NCBI GenBank assembly: GCA_023259635.1
Contig: JALRGX010000138.1
Location: forward strand, 1 to 35,234
Source: Methylotenera sp.
GTDB lineage: Bacteria > Pseudomonadota > Gammaproteobacteria > Burkholderiales > Methylophilaceae
Length of the DNA stretch: 35,234 nucleotides
Direction of reading: 5' to 3'
A model generated the notes under the pieces. It was given only the letters and a program-made list of their open reading frames with translations. It did not search any database and had not been told where the DNA came from. Below, in pieces: positions 17,297 to 27,241 of the stretch (position 1 is the first letter of the stretch; each line of letters begins with the position of its first letter). A program made the translations under genes and the position numbers.

Positions 17297-17587
17297 ATGA
17301 AAAAACAACAAGCCATTCAGACGCTTAAGGAAAGTAAAGCACTACTTAGCCAACGCTTCGGCGTCAGTCGACTGGCTTTATTTGGCTCAACTGCACGTGA
17401 CACTGCAACAGAAACCAGTGATATTGATATCTTGGTAGGATTTGATGGCCCTGCAACTTCCAGCCGCTATTTTGGCGTGCAATTTTATCTTGAAGACCTC
17501 TTTGGTCGCCCGGTAGACCTGGTGACAGAAAAGGCTATAAGGCAGGAGCTTCGTCCTTACATTGAGCGCGAGGCAATTAATGTCTGA
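17297..17587 (+). CDS. mntA: MntA-type nucleotidyltransferase antitoxin
   Basis: Minimal nucleotidyltransferase of the HEPN-MNT toxin-antitoxin class; in studied systems it AMPylates a tyrosine of the HepT toxin to silence it. The GSX10DXD motif is GSTARDTATETSDID (residues about 31-45), and a third acidic site lies in RPVDLVTE near 76. Length 96 is standard. Its last eight bases overlap the hepT start, which couples translation and gives antitoxin first, as in the Shewanella pair. It starts 156 bases after polA, with a plausible -10 TATAAC around 17274. Confidence 0.93.
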   Translation: MKKQQAIQTLKESKALLSQRFGVSRLALFGSTARDTATETSDIDILVGFDGPATSSRYFGVQFYLEDLFGRPVDLVTEKAIRQELRPYIEREAINV

Positions 17588-17921
17588 AACTCAATCAAGG
17601 GAATGGCGTTTTTATATCAACGACATGATCAGCTTTGCCGGAAATATAATTAATTATACAGATGGCTTTGATCAACAGCGCTTTGAAAATAGCGGCATTA
17701 CTTACGATGCCACAGTGCGCAACATCGAACTTATCGGCGAGGCTGCAACACATATTCCTCAAGAAATTCGGGAGCAATATACTAGAATTCCATGGCGCAT
17801 GATCATTGCCACGCGTAACCAGCTCATTCACGGCTACCTTGGTATTGATAATGACACCCTTTGGAGCATTATCCAAACGGATATACCTGAACTACATTCC
17901 CAGCTACAACAAATCAAATAA
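17580..17921 (+). CDS. hepT: HepT-type HEPN ribonuclease toxin (DUF86)
   Basis: HEPN-domain RNase toxin of 113 residues. The catalytic and modified motif RX4HXY is present as RNQLIHGY near residue 80-87, where the arginine and histidine are catalytic and the tyrosine is the AMPylation target in the known HepT-MntA system. NIELIGEAATHIP and IPWRMIIATRN are DUF86 family signatures. ATG 17580 is used because it overlaps mntA by eight bases and gives the normal N-terminus MSETQSREWRF. The CinA-like gene begins only five bases after the stop, so toxin, antitoxin and two more genes may form one transcript. Confidence 0.93.
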   Translation: MSETQSREWRFYINDMISFAGNIINYTDGFDQQRFENSGITYDATVRNIELIGEAATHIPQEIREQYTRIPWRMIIATRNQLIHGYLGIDNDTLWSIIQTDIPELHSQLQQIK

Positions 17922-17926
17922 TCTCC

Positions 17927-18667
17927 ATGCAGCAATTCGGCATTTACATCATAGGCGACGAAATTCTCTCCGGCAAACGGCAGGATGCACACCTGAGCTT
18001 TGTGATCCAGGCGCTGAAATCACGCGGCTTGCAATTAAGCTGGGCGCACTATCTGGGCGATATTCCGGAACAAATTACGAGCCTGCTGCAAGCCAGCATG
18101 CAGCGCGGTGATATTGTATTCAGCTTTGGCGGTATTGGCGCCACACCGGATGACTACACACGCCAATGTGCAGCTGTTGCTGCTGGAGTGCCAATGGCGC
18201 GCCACCCAGGAGCCGTTGCTGAAATTGAAGCGCAATTTGGTGAAGGCGCTTACCCTAAACGGGTATTGATGGCGGACATCCCGTCCTGTGCAGAGCTCAT
18301 TCCCAATCCTGTTAACCGGGTTGCCGGCTTTTCTATCAATGCGCATCACTTTGTACCAGGGTTCCCGCAGATGGCACACCCAATGGTCGAATGGGTGCTG
18401 GATACACATTACAACCAACTGTTTCACCAACAGGATTATGTGGAAATTTCCATTCTGGTCATGGACGCCGGTGAAAGTAAGCTGATTGATTTAATGAACC
18501 ATATTATTGCCAAATATCCGCAACTCAAGCTATTCAGCCTGCCAAGGTTGGATAGCCGTCTTACAACGGAAATCGGCGTAAAAGGTGAGACCGCACTTGC
18601 AAACACAGCACTGGAAGAAATCAAGCTGGCGGTCACTGCGCTTAATTTCCCGTGGGCGGAGCTCTGA
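17927..18667 (+). CDS. CinA-like molybdopterin-binding domain protein
   Basis: Contains only the N-terminal MoaB/Mog-like (molybdopterin-binding) domain of the CinA/competence-damage family; the C-terminal nicotinamide-nucleotide amidase domain is absent. Motifs are [18 protein letters not shown] (residues about 5-22), [18 protein letters not shown] near 63-80 and [11 protein letters not shown] near 125. The length of 246 residues fits the short competence/damage-inducible protein A form common in betaproteobacteria. It is five bases downstream of hepT and one base upstream of the YkgJ gene. The biochemical role of the short form is not established. Confidence 0.87.
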   Translation: MQQFGIYIIGDEILSGKRQDAHLSFVIQALKSRGLQLSWAHYLGDIPEQITSLLQASMQRGDIVFSFGGIGATPDDYTRQCAAVAAGVPMARHPGAVAEIEAQFGEGAYPKRVLMADIPSCAELIPNPVNRVAGFSINAHHFVPGFPQMAHPMVEWVLDTHYNQLFHQQDYVEISILVMDAGESKLIDLMNHIIAKYPQLKLFSLPRLDSRLTTEIGVKGETALANTALEEIKLAVTALNFPWAEL

Positions 18668-18668
18668 A

Positions 18669-18953
18669 ATGAAGTGCAGGGATTATTGCGGTGCCTGCTG
18701 TATCGCCCCCTCCATCAATAGCCCCATCCCCGGCATGCCTGATGGCAAGCCTGCCGGGGTACGCTGTATTCAACTTGATGCTGATAATCGATGTATGATT
18801 TTTGGCAAACCGGATAGGCCTGTCTTTTGCGGCGGCCTGCAGCCTAGCTTGGAAATGTGCGGCGACGAAAAATCAGGAAACCCGCGTGAACATGCAATTA
18901 CCTGGCTCACCAACCTAGAGCGCCTCACTGCGCCGGCTCTCCCCCAGCAGTAG
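18669..18953 (+). CDS. YkgJ family cysteine cluster protein
   Basis: Small (94 residues) putative metal- or Fe-S-binding protein of the YkgJ/UPF0153 family. The N-terminal cluster is [20 protein letters not shown], with C3, C7, C10 and C11, and further cysteines fall in [15 protein letters not shown] and PVFCGG. The last of these regions fits the family pattern. ATG 18669 follows the CinA-like stop with one base between. The 3' end overlaps the convergent transporter gene by 39 bases. The function is unknown. Confidence 0.87.
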   Translation: MKCRDYCGACCIAPSINSPIPGMPDGKPAGVRCIQLDADNRCMIFGKPDRPVFCGGLQPSLEMCGDEKSGNPREHAITWLTNLERLTAPALPQQ

Positions 18954-20183
18954 TACTGCAAAGAAGCTAACTGCAGCAGCGATTGAAACGTAAGCACCCA
19001 CCCAGGCCAGACCGCCTGCCGTTACCAGTAATTGTGAAATATAGGGCGCCAGGGAAGCACCCAAAATGCCGCCTAACTGATAAGCCAACCCGGCGCCGGT
19101 ATAACGCACCGCAACAGGAAACTGTTCCGGCAAATATGCGCCCATAGGTGCAAACGTTGCCCCCATTAAAAACAGTGCTAAAGATAAAAACAAGGTCACC
19201 TGAACTACAGAGCCACTCATCAGCAACGGGGCCAGGACAAAACCAGCAAGTATTGCCAAAGCCCCGCTCATTAACAGCACAGGTTTACGTCCCCAATGGT
19301 CACTCAGCTTTGCAGAGATAGGCGTAGCGATCGTCATGAACAAAATCGCCACGCATAGCATTCCCAGAAAATCTGCCCGTGCAATACCAAGCATGGTCGT
19401 GCCATAGCTCAGGCAAAACACCGTTGCAGTGTAAAACAGGTTATAACACACCACCATTGCCAGCGCGCCCAGCAATACCGGGCGCAAATGTGTTTTCAGC
19501 AAAGGCTTTATCGGTACTTCATGCGTCTTGTTTTCGGCCAATGCCGCTGTAAAGGCTGGCGTTTCGGCCAGCTTGAAACGCACATACAAACCAACCGCCA
19601 CCAGCAAGGCACTGATAATGAATGGAAGCCGCCAGCCCCAAGCCTTGAACTCTGCATCCGTCAGCCATATAGATAAAGCCAGGTAACTTAAAGTTGCCAA
19701 CAAAAAACCAACCGATGGGCCTAGCTGCGGAAACATGCCAAACCACGCACGCTTGTCTTCCGGGGCATGCTCTGTTGCCAACAGTGCTGCACCACCCCAC
19801 TCGCCGCCCAAGCCCAAGCCCTGACCAAAGCGTAATATACACAATGCTATAGGTGCCCAGATTCCCAGTACACCATACCCCGGCAGCATACCGATTAGCA
19901 ATGTAGAAATACCCATTAGCAGCAAGGATGCCGCCAATGTGGCCTTGCGACCGACTTTATCACCAAAATGGCCAAAAATAATCGCGCCAACTGGCCTGGC
20001 AATAAACGCAATACCAAATGTTAAAAAAGCGTTCAGGGACTGTGTGGCAGGATCGCTGGCGGGGAAAAATACCTGGCCTATGACTAAAGCAGCAGCCATG
20101 GCGTAAATGTAGAAATCGTAAAATTCAATGGCAGTACCAATAAAACTGGCAAAGGCGATGTGGCGGGTCGAAGGTTTGTGCAT
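18915..20183 (-). CDS. MFS transporter, metabolite:H+ symporter (MHS) family
   Basis: Twelve-helix major facilitator of the ShiA/ProP/YhjE (MHS) subgroup; substrates in the group include shikimate, betaine and dicarboxylates, and none can be assigned here. The N-terminus [20 protein letters not shown] is the MHS signature. [13 protein letters not shown] is the loop 2-3 MFS motif, [18 protein letters not shown] marks helix 4, and [11 protein letters not shown] is the second-half loop motif. ATG 20183 (MHKPSTR) is preferred over the upstream TTG. It is transcribed toward the YkgJ gene and divergently from dusB. The length of 422 residues is normal. Confidence 0.9.
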   Translation of the reverse strand: MHKPSTRHIAFASFIGTAIEFYDFYIYAMAAALVIGQVFFPASDPATQSLNAFLTFGIAFIARPVGAIIFGHFGDKVGRKATLAASLLLMGISTLLIGMLPGYGVLGIWAPIALCILRFGQGLGLGGEWGGAALLATEHAPEDKRAWFGMFPQLGPSVGFLLATLSYLALSIWLTDAEFKAWGWRLPFIISALLVAVGLYVRFKLAETPAFTAALAENKTHEVPIKPLLKTHLRPVLLGALAMVVCYNLFYTATVFCLSYGTTMLGIARADFLGMLCVAILFMTIATPISAKLSDHWGRKPVLLMSGALAILAGFVLAPLLMSGSVVQVTLFLSLALFLMGATFAPMGAYLPEQFPVAVRYTGAGLAYQLGGILGASLAPYISQLLVTAGGLAWVGAYVSIAAAVSFFAVLLLGESRRSEAL

Positions 20184-20239
20184 ATTCAATCATTTGATAA
20201 GTAAGTCATGTTGAATTGTAATGCTTAAATAATAAATTT

Positions 20240-20270
20240 TTGGTTTTCTCCAAATGCAATTGCGTATAAA
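20240..20270 (+). promoter_or_regulatory. Candidate promoter of dusB-fis
   Basis: TTGGTT (20240-20245) and TATAAA (20265-20270) with a long 19-base spacer. It lies about 35 bases before the GTG start of dusB in the divergent spacer. Confidence 0.35.
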
Positions 20271-20304
20271 ATAGGCAGCTTTCGCATAAAAGAAATTTCA
20301 GCTA

Positions 20305-21348
20305 GTGCAAATCGGTAATCACATCTTAAAAAACAACTTGGTAGTCGCACCCATGGCGGGCGTGACCGACAGGCCTTTCCGTCAACTTTGCAAAAAGATG
20401 GGTGCAGGATTGGCGGTATCAGAGATGGTAACCTCGAATTCTTTGCTCTACGGCAGCGAAAAAACAAAACGCCGCGCTAACCATGCAGGTGAAGTTAACC
20501 CGATTTCCGTGCAGATTGCCGGGGCAGACCCGAAAATGATGGCAGAAGCTGCCAAGCATAATGTGGATAACGGTGCACAGATTATCGACATTAACATGGG
20601 TTGCCCGGCGAAGAAAATCTGTAACGTCATGGCAGGCTCTGCCCTGTTGAAAGATGAGCCACTGGTAGCACAGATTCTGAAAGCAGTTATCAGCGCTGTA
20701 GATGTGCCGGTCACACTAAAAATCCGCACCGGCTGGGATAAGCAAAACCGTAACGCAATCACCATTGCCAAGATGGCTGAAGACATCGGCATCCAGGCGC
20801 TCGCCATGCATGGCCGCACACGCGCCTGTGCCTATATGGGTGAAGCTGAATATGACACGATTGCCGCGGTTAAACAGGAAATTAAAATCCCGCTAATTGC
20901 CAACGGCGATATCACGACACCGGAAAAAGCCAAATTCGTACTGGATTACACCGGCGCCGATGCTGTCATGATTGGCCGCGCAGCACAAGGCCGCCCATGG
21001 ATATTCCGCGAAATTGAGCATTACCTTGCCACTGGCACCCATTTACTGGCACCTACTGTAGATGAAATTCATGCAGTGATGCTGGAGCATCTGCATGACT
21101 TGTATGATTTTTATGGTGACCTGACCGGCATGCGCATGGCGCGCAAACATATCTCCTGGTACACCAAGGGCTTGGCCGGATCAGCGCAGTTCCGGCACAC
21201 CATGAACACATTGCAAACCATTGAGTTGCAATTACAGGCCATTAACGACTTTTTTGCCGAACTTAAAGCCAGGAACGATCGTTTGGTATATATCGAGAAT
21301 GATGCAGAAGGCGCTGACAGTAATGCGTCTGAAGCACTGGCAGCCTAG
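20305..21348 (+). CDS. dusB: tRNA-dihydrouridine synthase DusB
   Basis: FMN-dependent reduction of uridine to dihydrouridine in the tRNA D-loop. The TIM-barrel signatures are VVAPMAGVTDRPFR (residues about 13-26), INMGCPAKKICN with the catalytic cysteine near 100, ALAMHGRTRACAYMG near 170 and IGRAAQGRPWIF near 222. It begins with GTG at 20305; the sequence QIGNHILKNNLVVAPM aligns with the normal DusB N-terminus, so no later ATG is needed. A longer than usual acidic C-terminal tail (NDAEGADSNASEALAA) is present. It is followed nine bases later by fis, the classical dusB-fis operon. Confidence 0.96.
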   Translation: MQIGNHILKNNLVVAPMAGVTDRPFRQLCKKMGAGLAVSEMVTSNSLLYGSEKTKRRANHAGEVNPISVQIAGADPKMMAEAAKHNVDNGAQIIDINMGCPAKKICNVMAGSALLKDEPLVAQILKAVISAVDVPVTLKIRTGWDKQNRNAITIAKMAEDIGIQALAMHGRTRACAYMGEAEYDTIAAVKQEIKIPLIANGDITTPEKAKFVLDYTGADAVMIGRAAQGRPWIFREIEHYLATGTHLLAPTVDEIHAVMLEHLHDLYDFYGDLTGMRMARKHISWYTKGLAGSAQFRHTMNTLQTIELQLQAINDFFAELKARNDRLVYIENDAEGADSNASEALAA

Positions 21349-21357
21349 GTTAATACT

Positions 21358-21594
21358 ATGACAGCAGATTGTAAATTAGGCCAAGCCGTCAAAGAATCAC
21401 TGGATGACTACTTCACCCATCTGGATGGTGAGCCGCCCCATGCCGTTTACGATATGGTGCTAGGCTGCGTAGAAAAACCTTTATTAAATTACATCATGCA
21501 AAAAGTCGGCGGTAATCAAAGCAAGGCTGCCGAAATTCTGGACATCAATCGCAACACTTTGCGCAAAAAACTTCAGCAATACAACATTGATTAA
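21358..21594 (+). CDS. fis: DNA-binding protein Fis
   Basis: Nucleoid-associated factor that bends DNA and stimulates rRNA and recombination sites. Length is 78 residues; E. coli Fis has 98, and short Fis forms are usual in betaproteobacteria. The C-terminal helix-turn-helix is QSKAAEILDINRNTLRKKLQ. The N-terminal part has KESLDDYFTHLDG. It is nine bases downstream of dusB in the same operon. purH starts 37 bases later and may be read through. Confidence 0.96.
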   Translation: MTADCKLGQAVKESLDDYFTHLDGEPPHAVYDMVLGCVEKPLLNYIMQKVGGNQSKAAEILDINRNTLRKKLQQYNID

Positions 21595-21631
21595 CCAATT
21601 TCTTAATTTTCATTTCTTTTAGAGTTTTCAC

Positions 21632-23218
21632 ATGTCAACTATTAAACGTGCGCTCATCAGCGTTTCTGATAAAACCGGTATTATTGACTTTGCAAAGAGC
21701 CTGAATGCGCTTGGCGTTGAAATTTTATCTACCGGCGGTACCGCTAAATTATTCCGTGATAACAATATTCCCGTGATCGAAGTAAGCGATTACACTGGTT
21801 TTCCGGAAATGCTGGATGGCCGCGTGAAAACACTCCACCCTAAAGTACATGGCGGTATTTTAGGCCGTCGTGATTTACCTGAACATGTTGCTGCGATGCA
21901 GGCACAGGGCATTCCAAACATTGACATGGTTGTTGTCAACCTATATCCATTCGAGGCTACCGTTGCCAACCCGGACTGCACTCTGGAAGATGCGATTGAG
22001 AACATCGACATTGGTGGCCCGGCCATGGTGCGTTCCGCTGCCAAAAACTGGAAAGACGTCGCTGTGCTGACTGATGCCAACCAATACGCAGAAGTGCTGC
22101 GCGAGATGCAAAGCACCGGCGGGGCAACATCACAGGCCACAAAATTTGCACTGTCTGTAGCCGCGTTTAACCGTATCAGCAACTATGACGGCGCAATCAG
22201 CGATTACCTCTCAAGCTTCAATAATGACGGTACACGTAACCCTTACCCGGCACAAGTCAACAGCCGCTTTGTGAAATTGCAAGACTTGCGCTACGGTGAG
22301 AATCCACACCAGAGCGCAGCATTTTACCGCGACATGACCCCTGCACCTGGCTCACTGGTCACAGCACAGCAGTTACAGGGCAAAGAGCTCAGCTACAACA
22401 ACATCGCCGATGCAGATGCTGCATGGGAAGCCGTAAAGAGTTTTAATACCACCGCCTGTGTGATAGTTAAACATGCAAATCCATGTGGCGTAGCAGTTGG
22501 TAAAGATGCGCTTGAAGCTTACAGCAAAGCATTCCAAACCGATCCAACCTCAGCTTTCGGCGGCATCATTGCTTTCAATACCATTATGGATAAAGCTGCC
22601 GCCGAGGCCGTAAGCAAACAATTCGTAGAGGTGCTGATCGCACCTGATTACACAGAAGAAGCATTGGCGATATTCACTGCTAAAGCCAATGTGCGTGTAC
22701 TGAAAATTGCACTGCCGCAGGGTGGCAATACACCTTGGGAGCAAGGCCGCAACGCACAGGATATCAAACGTGTAGGCTCAGGCATCTTGATCCAGACCGC
22801 CGACAACCATGAAATCAGCGTTGCAGACCTGAAAGTGGTTACCAAGAAACAGCCAACACCGCAGCAGATGGAAGACATGCTGTTCGCATGGCGTGTTGCA
22901 AAATATGTAAAATCCAACGCGATTGTGTTCTGTGGCAACGGCATGACACTGGGCGTAGGCGCAGGCCAGATGAGCCGTGTAGACAGCACCCGCATTGCAG
23001 CCATCAAGGCACAGAATGCAGGCCTCACACTCAAAAATTCAGTAGTGGCTTCTGACGCATTCTTCCCGTTCCGCGACGGTATCGACGTATTGGCAGAAGC
23101 CGGTGCCGCCTGTGTAATTCATCCGGGCGGCAGCATGCGCGATGAAGAAGTGATTGCTGCAGCCGATGAACATGGTTTGGTGATGGTGCTGACCGGTATT
23201 CGTCATTTCAGACATTAA
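21632..23218 (+). CDS. purH: Bifunctional AICAR transformylase / IMP cyclohydrolase
   Basis: Last two steps of IMP synthesis. The N-terminal cyclohydrolase domain is [20 protein letters not shown] with [11 protein letters not shown] and [15 protein letters not shown]. The transformylase domain from about residue 200 has the [16 protein letters not shown] motif and the catalytic [11 protein letters not shown]. The C-terminus [20 protein letters not shown] is diagnostic. The 528-residue length is exact for the family. It is followed by a dRS3-like element and then purD. Confidence 0.98.
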   Translation: MSTIKRALISVSDKTGIIDFAKSLNALGVEILSTGGTAKLFRDNNIPVIEVSDYTGFPEMLDGRVKTLHPKVHGGILGRRDLPEHVAAMQAQGIPNIDMVVVNLYPFEATVANPDCTLEDAIENIDIGGPAMVRSAAKNWKDVAVLTDANQYAEVLREMQSTGGATSQATKFALSVAAFNRISNYDGAISDYLSSFNNDGTRNPYPAQVNSRFVKLQDLRYGENPHQSAAFYRDMTPAPGSLVTAQQLQGKELSYNNIADADAAWEAVKSFNTTACVIVKHANPCGVAVGKDALEAYSKAFQTDPTSAFGGIIAFNTIMDKAAAEAVSKQFVEVLIAPDYTEEALAIFTAKANVRVLKIALPQGGNTPWEQGRNAQDIKRVGSGILIQTADNHEISVADLKVVTKKQPTPQQMEDMLFAWRVAKYVKSNAIVFCGNGMTLGVGAGQMSRVDSTRIAAIKAQNAGLTLKNSVVASDAFFPFRDGIDVLAEAGAACVIHPGGSMRDEEVIAAADEHGLVMVLTGIRHFRH

Positions 23219-23232
23219 CTTTGATAGTTTTT

Positions 23233-23351
23233 GTCATTCCCGCGAAGGCGGGAGTCTAGGCAAGCTTCAAGCGAAAATTGAAAGTTTGTAAAAATGAATA
23301 AATCAAGCTATGCACTTACATGAACTGGATTCCCGCCTTCGCGGGAATGAC
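23233..23351. repeat. dRS3-like paired repeat element A (before purD)
   Basis: The left arm GTCATTCCCGCGAAGGCGGG and right arm CCCGCCTTCGCGGGAATGAC are inverted repeats enclosing an AT-rich middle; the motif next to the arms is TCTAGG or CTGGA. Each arm is itself a hairpin: the right one fits the neisserial dRS3 pattern ATTCCC-N8-GGGAAT exactly and the left has one change. The total of 119 bp sits between purH and purD. Confidence 0.75.
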
Positions 23352-23401
23352 GGAATTAAAAGAGTCTCGCTTGTCGATAAAGTTTTTTTAAGGTTGATAA
23401 C

Positions 23402-24673
23402 ATGAAAATATTGGTGATTGGTGGCGGTGGCCGTGAACATGCCCTGGCCTGGAAAGTTGCACAAAACAAAGCGGTAAGCCGCGTTTATGTCGCCCCCGGC
23501 AATGCAGGTACCGCAATTGATCCGGACATGATGAATGTACCCATTACATCAGTGCCTGACCTGGTTAAATTCGTGCAGGATGATGGTGATATCTACCTCA
23601 CGATCGTAGGCCCTGAAGCACCATTATCCCAAGGTGTGGTTGATGCTTTCCGTGCAGCTGGCCTGAAGATTTTTGGACCGACTCAGGCAGCAGCACAACT
23701 GGAGTCTTCTAAAGACTATGCTAAAGCATTCATGATGCGTCACAATATCCCAACTGCCTCCTACGCTACGTTTACCGATGCAAAACTCGCTCATGATTAC
23801 GTGCAGCAGCAAGGCGCACCTATCGTGATCAAAGCCGATGGCTTGGCCGCGGGCAAAGGTGTTGTTGTAGCGATGAATGAAGACGAAGCGCACGCAGCAA
23901 TTGATGCCATGCTGGCAGATAACAAGCTGGGCAGTGCCGGCGCACGCGTCGTGATTGAAGAGTTCCTGCAAGGCGAAGAAGCCAGCTTCATTGTAATGGT
24001 GGATGGTAAAAATATATTGCCGCTAGCTACCAGCCAGGACCACAAACGCCTGCTGGACAAAGACCTTGGGCCCAACACCGGCGGTATGGGTGCATACTCA
24101 CCTGCACCGATCGTCACCCCGGCCATTCATGCCAAAGTCATGCGAGAAATCATCAAGCCTTCCGTTGAGGGTATGGCAAAAGATGGCATTCCCTACACCG
24201 GCTTTTTATATGCCGGCCTGATGATTACCCCGAATGGTGATGTCAAAACCCTGGAATTCAACTGCCGCATGGGTGACCCGGAAACTCAACCTATCATGCT
24301 GCGCCTGAAGAGCGACTTGGTTGCGCTAGCAGACCATGCCATTAACGGCACCTTGGACAAAGTTGAGGCAGAATGGGATAGACGCACTGCACTTGGCGTA
24401 GTCATGGCTTCAGCCAACTACCCGGACACCCCAAGACTAGGTGATGAAATTACAGGGCTACCGAAAAACCTGATGGATGCCCATGTGTTTCATGCCGGAA
24501 CGGTACTTAAAGACAACAAAGTTGTTACCAGCGGCGGCCGTGTGCTATGTGTTACAGCATTAGGTGAAACCGTAAAATTTGCCCAGCAGCAAGCCTATAA
24601 AATATTGGACGACATCAAGTTTGATGGGGCACAGTACCGTACTGATATCGGTTACCGCGCTATTAAAGGTTAA
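23402..24673 (+). CDS. purD: Phosphoribosylamine-glycine ligase
   Basis: ATP-grasp enzyme for the second purine step (GAR synthesis). MKILVIGGGGREHALAWKVA is the N-domain. The ATP-grasp domain has APIVIKADGLAAGKGVVVA near residue 140 and GPNTGGMGAYSPAP near 223. The metal ligands lie in FNCRMGDPETQ near 288. The C-terminus has GGRVLCVTALG. Length 423 is normal. It follows purH after a repeat element, so purHD is likely one functional unit with a possible attenuating hairpin between. Confidence 0.98.
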   Translation: MKILVIGGGGREHALAWKVAQNKAVSRVYVAPGNAGTAIDPDMMNVPITSVPDLVKFVQDDGDIYLTIVGPEAPLSQGVVDAFRAAGLKIFGPTQAAAQLESSKDYAKAFMMRHNIPTASYATFTDAKLAHDYVQQQGAPIVIKADGLAAGKGVVVAMNEDEAHAAIDAMLADNKLGSAGARVVIEEFLQGEEASFIVMVDGKNILPLATSQDHKRLLDKDLGPNTGGMGAYSPAPIVTPAIHAKVMREIIKPSVEGMAKDGIPYTGFLYAGLMITPNGDVKTLEFNCRMGDPETQPIMLRLKSDLVALADHAINGTLDKVEAEWDRRTALGVVMASANYPDTPRLGDEITGLPKNLMDAHVFHAGTVLKDNKVVTSGGRVLCVTALGETVKFAQQQAYKILDDIKFDGAQYRTDIGYRAIKG

Positions 24674-24701
24674 TCCTAGACAAAGGATTTTTATTCTTTT
24701 T

Positions 24702-24874
24702 GTCATTCCGGCGGAGGCCGGAATCCAGGCAAGGTTGTATTTAAAGTGTTAGTTTCAATAAAAAATAGTCACCGCAACTTAAATTATTAAAAATAGTAGA
24801 TTAACGTTTTGCTTACTTGTAAGATTTTATTTATTTATGATATTTGTCTGGATTCCGGCCTCCGCCAGAATGAC
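24702..24874. repeat. dRS3-like paired repeat element B (after purD)
   Basis: The left arm GTCATTCCGGCGGAGGCCGG and right arm CCGGCCTCCGCCAGAATGAC enclose about 130 AT-rich bases, with CCAGG/CTGGA next to each arm. It is the same architecture as element A but with different arm bases, changed together so that each arm stays self-complementary and matches its partner. Confidence 0.75.
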
Positions 24875-24927
24875 AGAGTAGGTATGCGGGCTGTTAATGT
24901 CACAATTTAATTAGAAAGAAAATGTTA

Positions 24928-25842
24928 ATGGACACGCAAGCCGTATTGGAATATCTACAAAACCTGCAAGCCAAAATCGTAGAAGCAATTGAGCTGGTGG
25001 ATGCTAAGAACTTCCTGCAGGATAGCTGGCAGCGTCCAGAAGGTGGCGGCGGCAATTCCTGCATGCTGGAAGACGGCAATGTATTTGAACGCGCCGGCAT
25101 TGGCTTCTCTCATGTATTAGGCACCAAACTGCCGCCTGCTGCCAGCGTAGCCCACCCGGAAGCAGCTGGCCGCCCCTGGGAGGCAATGGGTGTCTCGTTA
25201 GTATTCCACCCGCGCAATCCATATATCCCTACCGTGCATATGAATGTGCGCTTTTTCATTGCAAAAGCAACTACACCTGAAGAAAAAGATATCTGGTGGT
25301 TTGGTGGCGGCATGGACCTGACGCCATATTATGGATTTGAAGAAGATGCCGTGCATTTTCACCGCACTTGCAAAACCGCGCTCGATGCTTTCGGTGCAGA
25401 TTTCTACCCTAGATTCAAAAAAGAGTGTGATGAATATTTCTACCTGAAACACCGCAAGGAACCACGCGGTATTGGCGGCATATTCTATGATGACTTCAAT
25501 GAGCTAGGCTTTGAAAAATGCTTTGACTTCCATCGTGCCGTTGGTGATGCATTTCTGCAAGCTTATTTGCCTATCGTACAGCGTCGTAAAGACATGCCTT
25601 ATGGAGAACGTGAACGCGATTTTCAGGCTTACAGACGCGGCCGCTATGTAGAATTCAACCTGGTTTATGACCGCGGTACTATTTTTGGCCTACAATCCAA
25701 TGGCCGTACTGAGTCCATTTTGCTCTCCATGCCGCCAATAGTAAAATGGCGCTATGACTGGAAACCGGAAGCGAGCAGCCCTGAAGCAAAGCTTTATACC
25801 GACTTCCTGATTGAGAAGGACTGGCTATCGCTTAACCCTTAA
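24928..25842 (+). CDS. hemF: Coproporphyrinogen III oxidase, aerobic
   Basis: Oxygen-dependent oxidative decarboxylation of coproporphyrinogen III to protoporphyrinogen IX in haem synthesis. Motifs are [20 protein letters not shown] (with FERAGI following), [18 protein letters not shown] with catalytic histidine, [18 protein letters not shown] and [20 protein letters not shown]. Length is about 304 residues. Two ATGs (24922 and 24928) are in frame; the second is nine bases from AGAAAG and is preferred. apeB follows after 26 bases. Being oxygen-dependent, it implies at least aerobic growth. Confidence 0.96.
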   Translation: MDTQAVLEYLQNLQAKIVEAIELVDAKNFLQDSWQRPEGGGGNSCMLEDGNVFERAGIGFSHVLGTKLPPAASVAHPEAAGRPWEAMGVSLVFHPRNPYIPTVHMNVRFFIAKATTPEEKDIWWFGGGMDLTPYYGFEEDAVHFHRTCKTALDAFGADFYPRFKKECDEYFYLKHRKEPRGIGGIFYDDFNELGFEKCFDFHRAVGDAFLQAYLPIVQRRKDMPYGERERDFQAYRRGRYVEFNLVYDRGTIFGLQSNGRTESILLSMPPIVKWRYDWKPEASSPEAKLYTDFLIEKDWLSLNP

Positions 25843-25868
25843 ACGCCCGCTGCAAAGTAACGTATATC

Positions 25869-27173
25869 ATGAAAAATTCAGACAAATCACACTCACTGGC
25901 ACTAGACCTGCTGGATTTCATTGATAACAGCCCCAGTCCCTGGCATGCGGTAAACAGTGTTGAACAGCGATTGCTCAACCAGGGCTTTGCCAAACTGGAA
26001 GAAACTCAAAGCTGGCAACTGGCTGCTGGAAAAAGTTACTTCGTAGTTCGCGGTGGTGCATCCATCATCGCCTTCACTATTGGCGAGCAAGCACTTACTG
26101 ACACTGGTTTCCTTATCGTCGGCGCACATACAGACTCCCCGGGACTGCGCCTTAAACCACAGGCTGCATTTAAAAGTGATGACTTAATACGCATCGGCGT
26201 TGAAGTCTATGGTGGTCCAATTTTGGCTACATTTACCGATCGCGACTTGAGTATCGCTGGTCGCGTTACCGTACGCTCAGCAAATGGCCACGAAACAAAA
26301 CTGCTCAAATTTGATAACGCACTGATGCGCCTGCCTAACCTTGCCATCCACATGAACCGCGAAGTGAATGACAAAGGCCTGGTGCTAAACAAGCAGACGG
26401 AATTACCGCTGCTTTTTGCCGAGTGCGCAGATGGTGCCGCAGCGGATAAACAGTTTTTGACTTATATCGCACAGTCACTCAATGTAGATGTTGCAGACAT
26501 ATTGACCTTCGATCTGAATGTATTCGATACGCAGAAAGGCACACTGTGGGGTGCAAATCAGGAATTTATCGCCGATAGCCAGCTGGATAACCTGGCCTCA
26601 TGCCATGCCGCTATCACTGCACTACTGGCCACAGAGAAGCCAAATGCAACCAGCATTTGCGCCCTGTTTGACCATGAAGAAGTCGGCAGCGAAAGTGCAT
26701 CCGGTGCCAGCGGCAGTTTTTTAGCCGACATCATCAATCGCATTGCTGGCAACTGCGGACTCAATGAAGAAGAGCGCCTGCGTGCACTGGCACAAAGTTT
26801 TTTTATCAGTGCAGATATGGCACATGCCTATCACCCTAACCATCCTGGGGCTTATGAGCCCAACCACCATGTCCTGGTGAACAAAGGTCCCGTGATTAAA
26901 ACCAATGCAAACCAACGTTACACGACCAACGCAGACACGGCGGCACGTTTCATCACACTGTGCGAACGTGCCGGCGTACCTTACCAGCAGTACGCGCATC
27001 GTACCGATCTTGGCTGCGGTAGCACCATCGGACCAATCATTGCATCAGGCCTGGGCATTGCCAGCGTTGATGTAGGCAATCCAATGTGGGCGATGCACAG
27101 CATCAGGGAAAGTGCCGGCGTACTTGACCATAGCTACATGATTGCCGCACTCGGTCAGCTGTTTAATAACTGA
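25869..27173 (+). CDS. apeB: M18 family aminopeptidase
   Basis: Zinc-dependent cytosolic aminopeptidase of the M18 (aspartyl aminopeptidase-like) family, 434 residues. Metal ligands are seen in VGAHTDSPGLRLKP near residue 80, DSQLDNLASCHAA near 238, FDHEEVGSESASGA near 268 and ADMAHAYHPNHPGAYEPNH near 318. The C-terminal VDVGNPMWAMHSIRESAG carries the last histidine ligand. It sits just after hemF; no functional link to haem synthesis is known. Confidence 0.95.
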   Translation: MKNSDKSHSLALDLLDFIDNSPSPWHAVNSVEQRLLNQGFAKLEETQSWQLAAGKSYFVVRGGASIIAFTIGEQALTDTGFLIVGAHTDSPGLRLKPQAAFKSDDLIRIGVEVYGGPILATFTDRDLSIAGRVTVRSANGHETKLLKFDNALMRLPNLAIHMNREVNDKGLVLNKQTELPLLFAECADGAAADKQFLTYIAQSLNVDVADILTFDLNVFDTQKGTLWGANQEFIADSQLDNLASCHAAITALLATEKPNATSICALFDHEEVGSESASGASGSFLADIINRIAGNCGLNEEERLRALAQSFFISADMAHAYHPNHPGAYEPNHHVLVNKGPVIKTNANQRYTTNADTAARFITLCERAGVPYQQYAHRTDLGCGSTIGPIIASGLGIASVDVGNPMWAMHSIRESAGVLDHSYMIAALGQLFNN

Positions 27174-27241
27174 TCCCGAACACACAACAGCGCAAGTTGT
27201 GACTATAATCGGTAATAAATAACTTTAATTACTGGTGCCCT

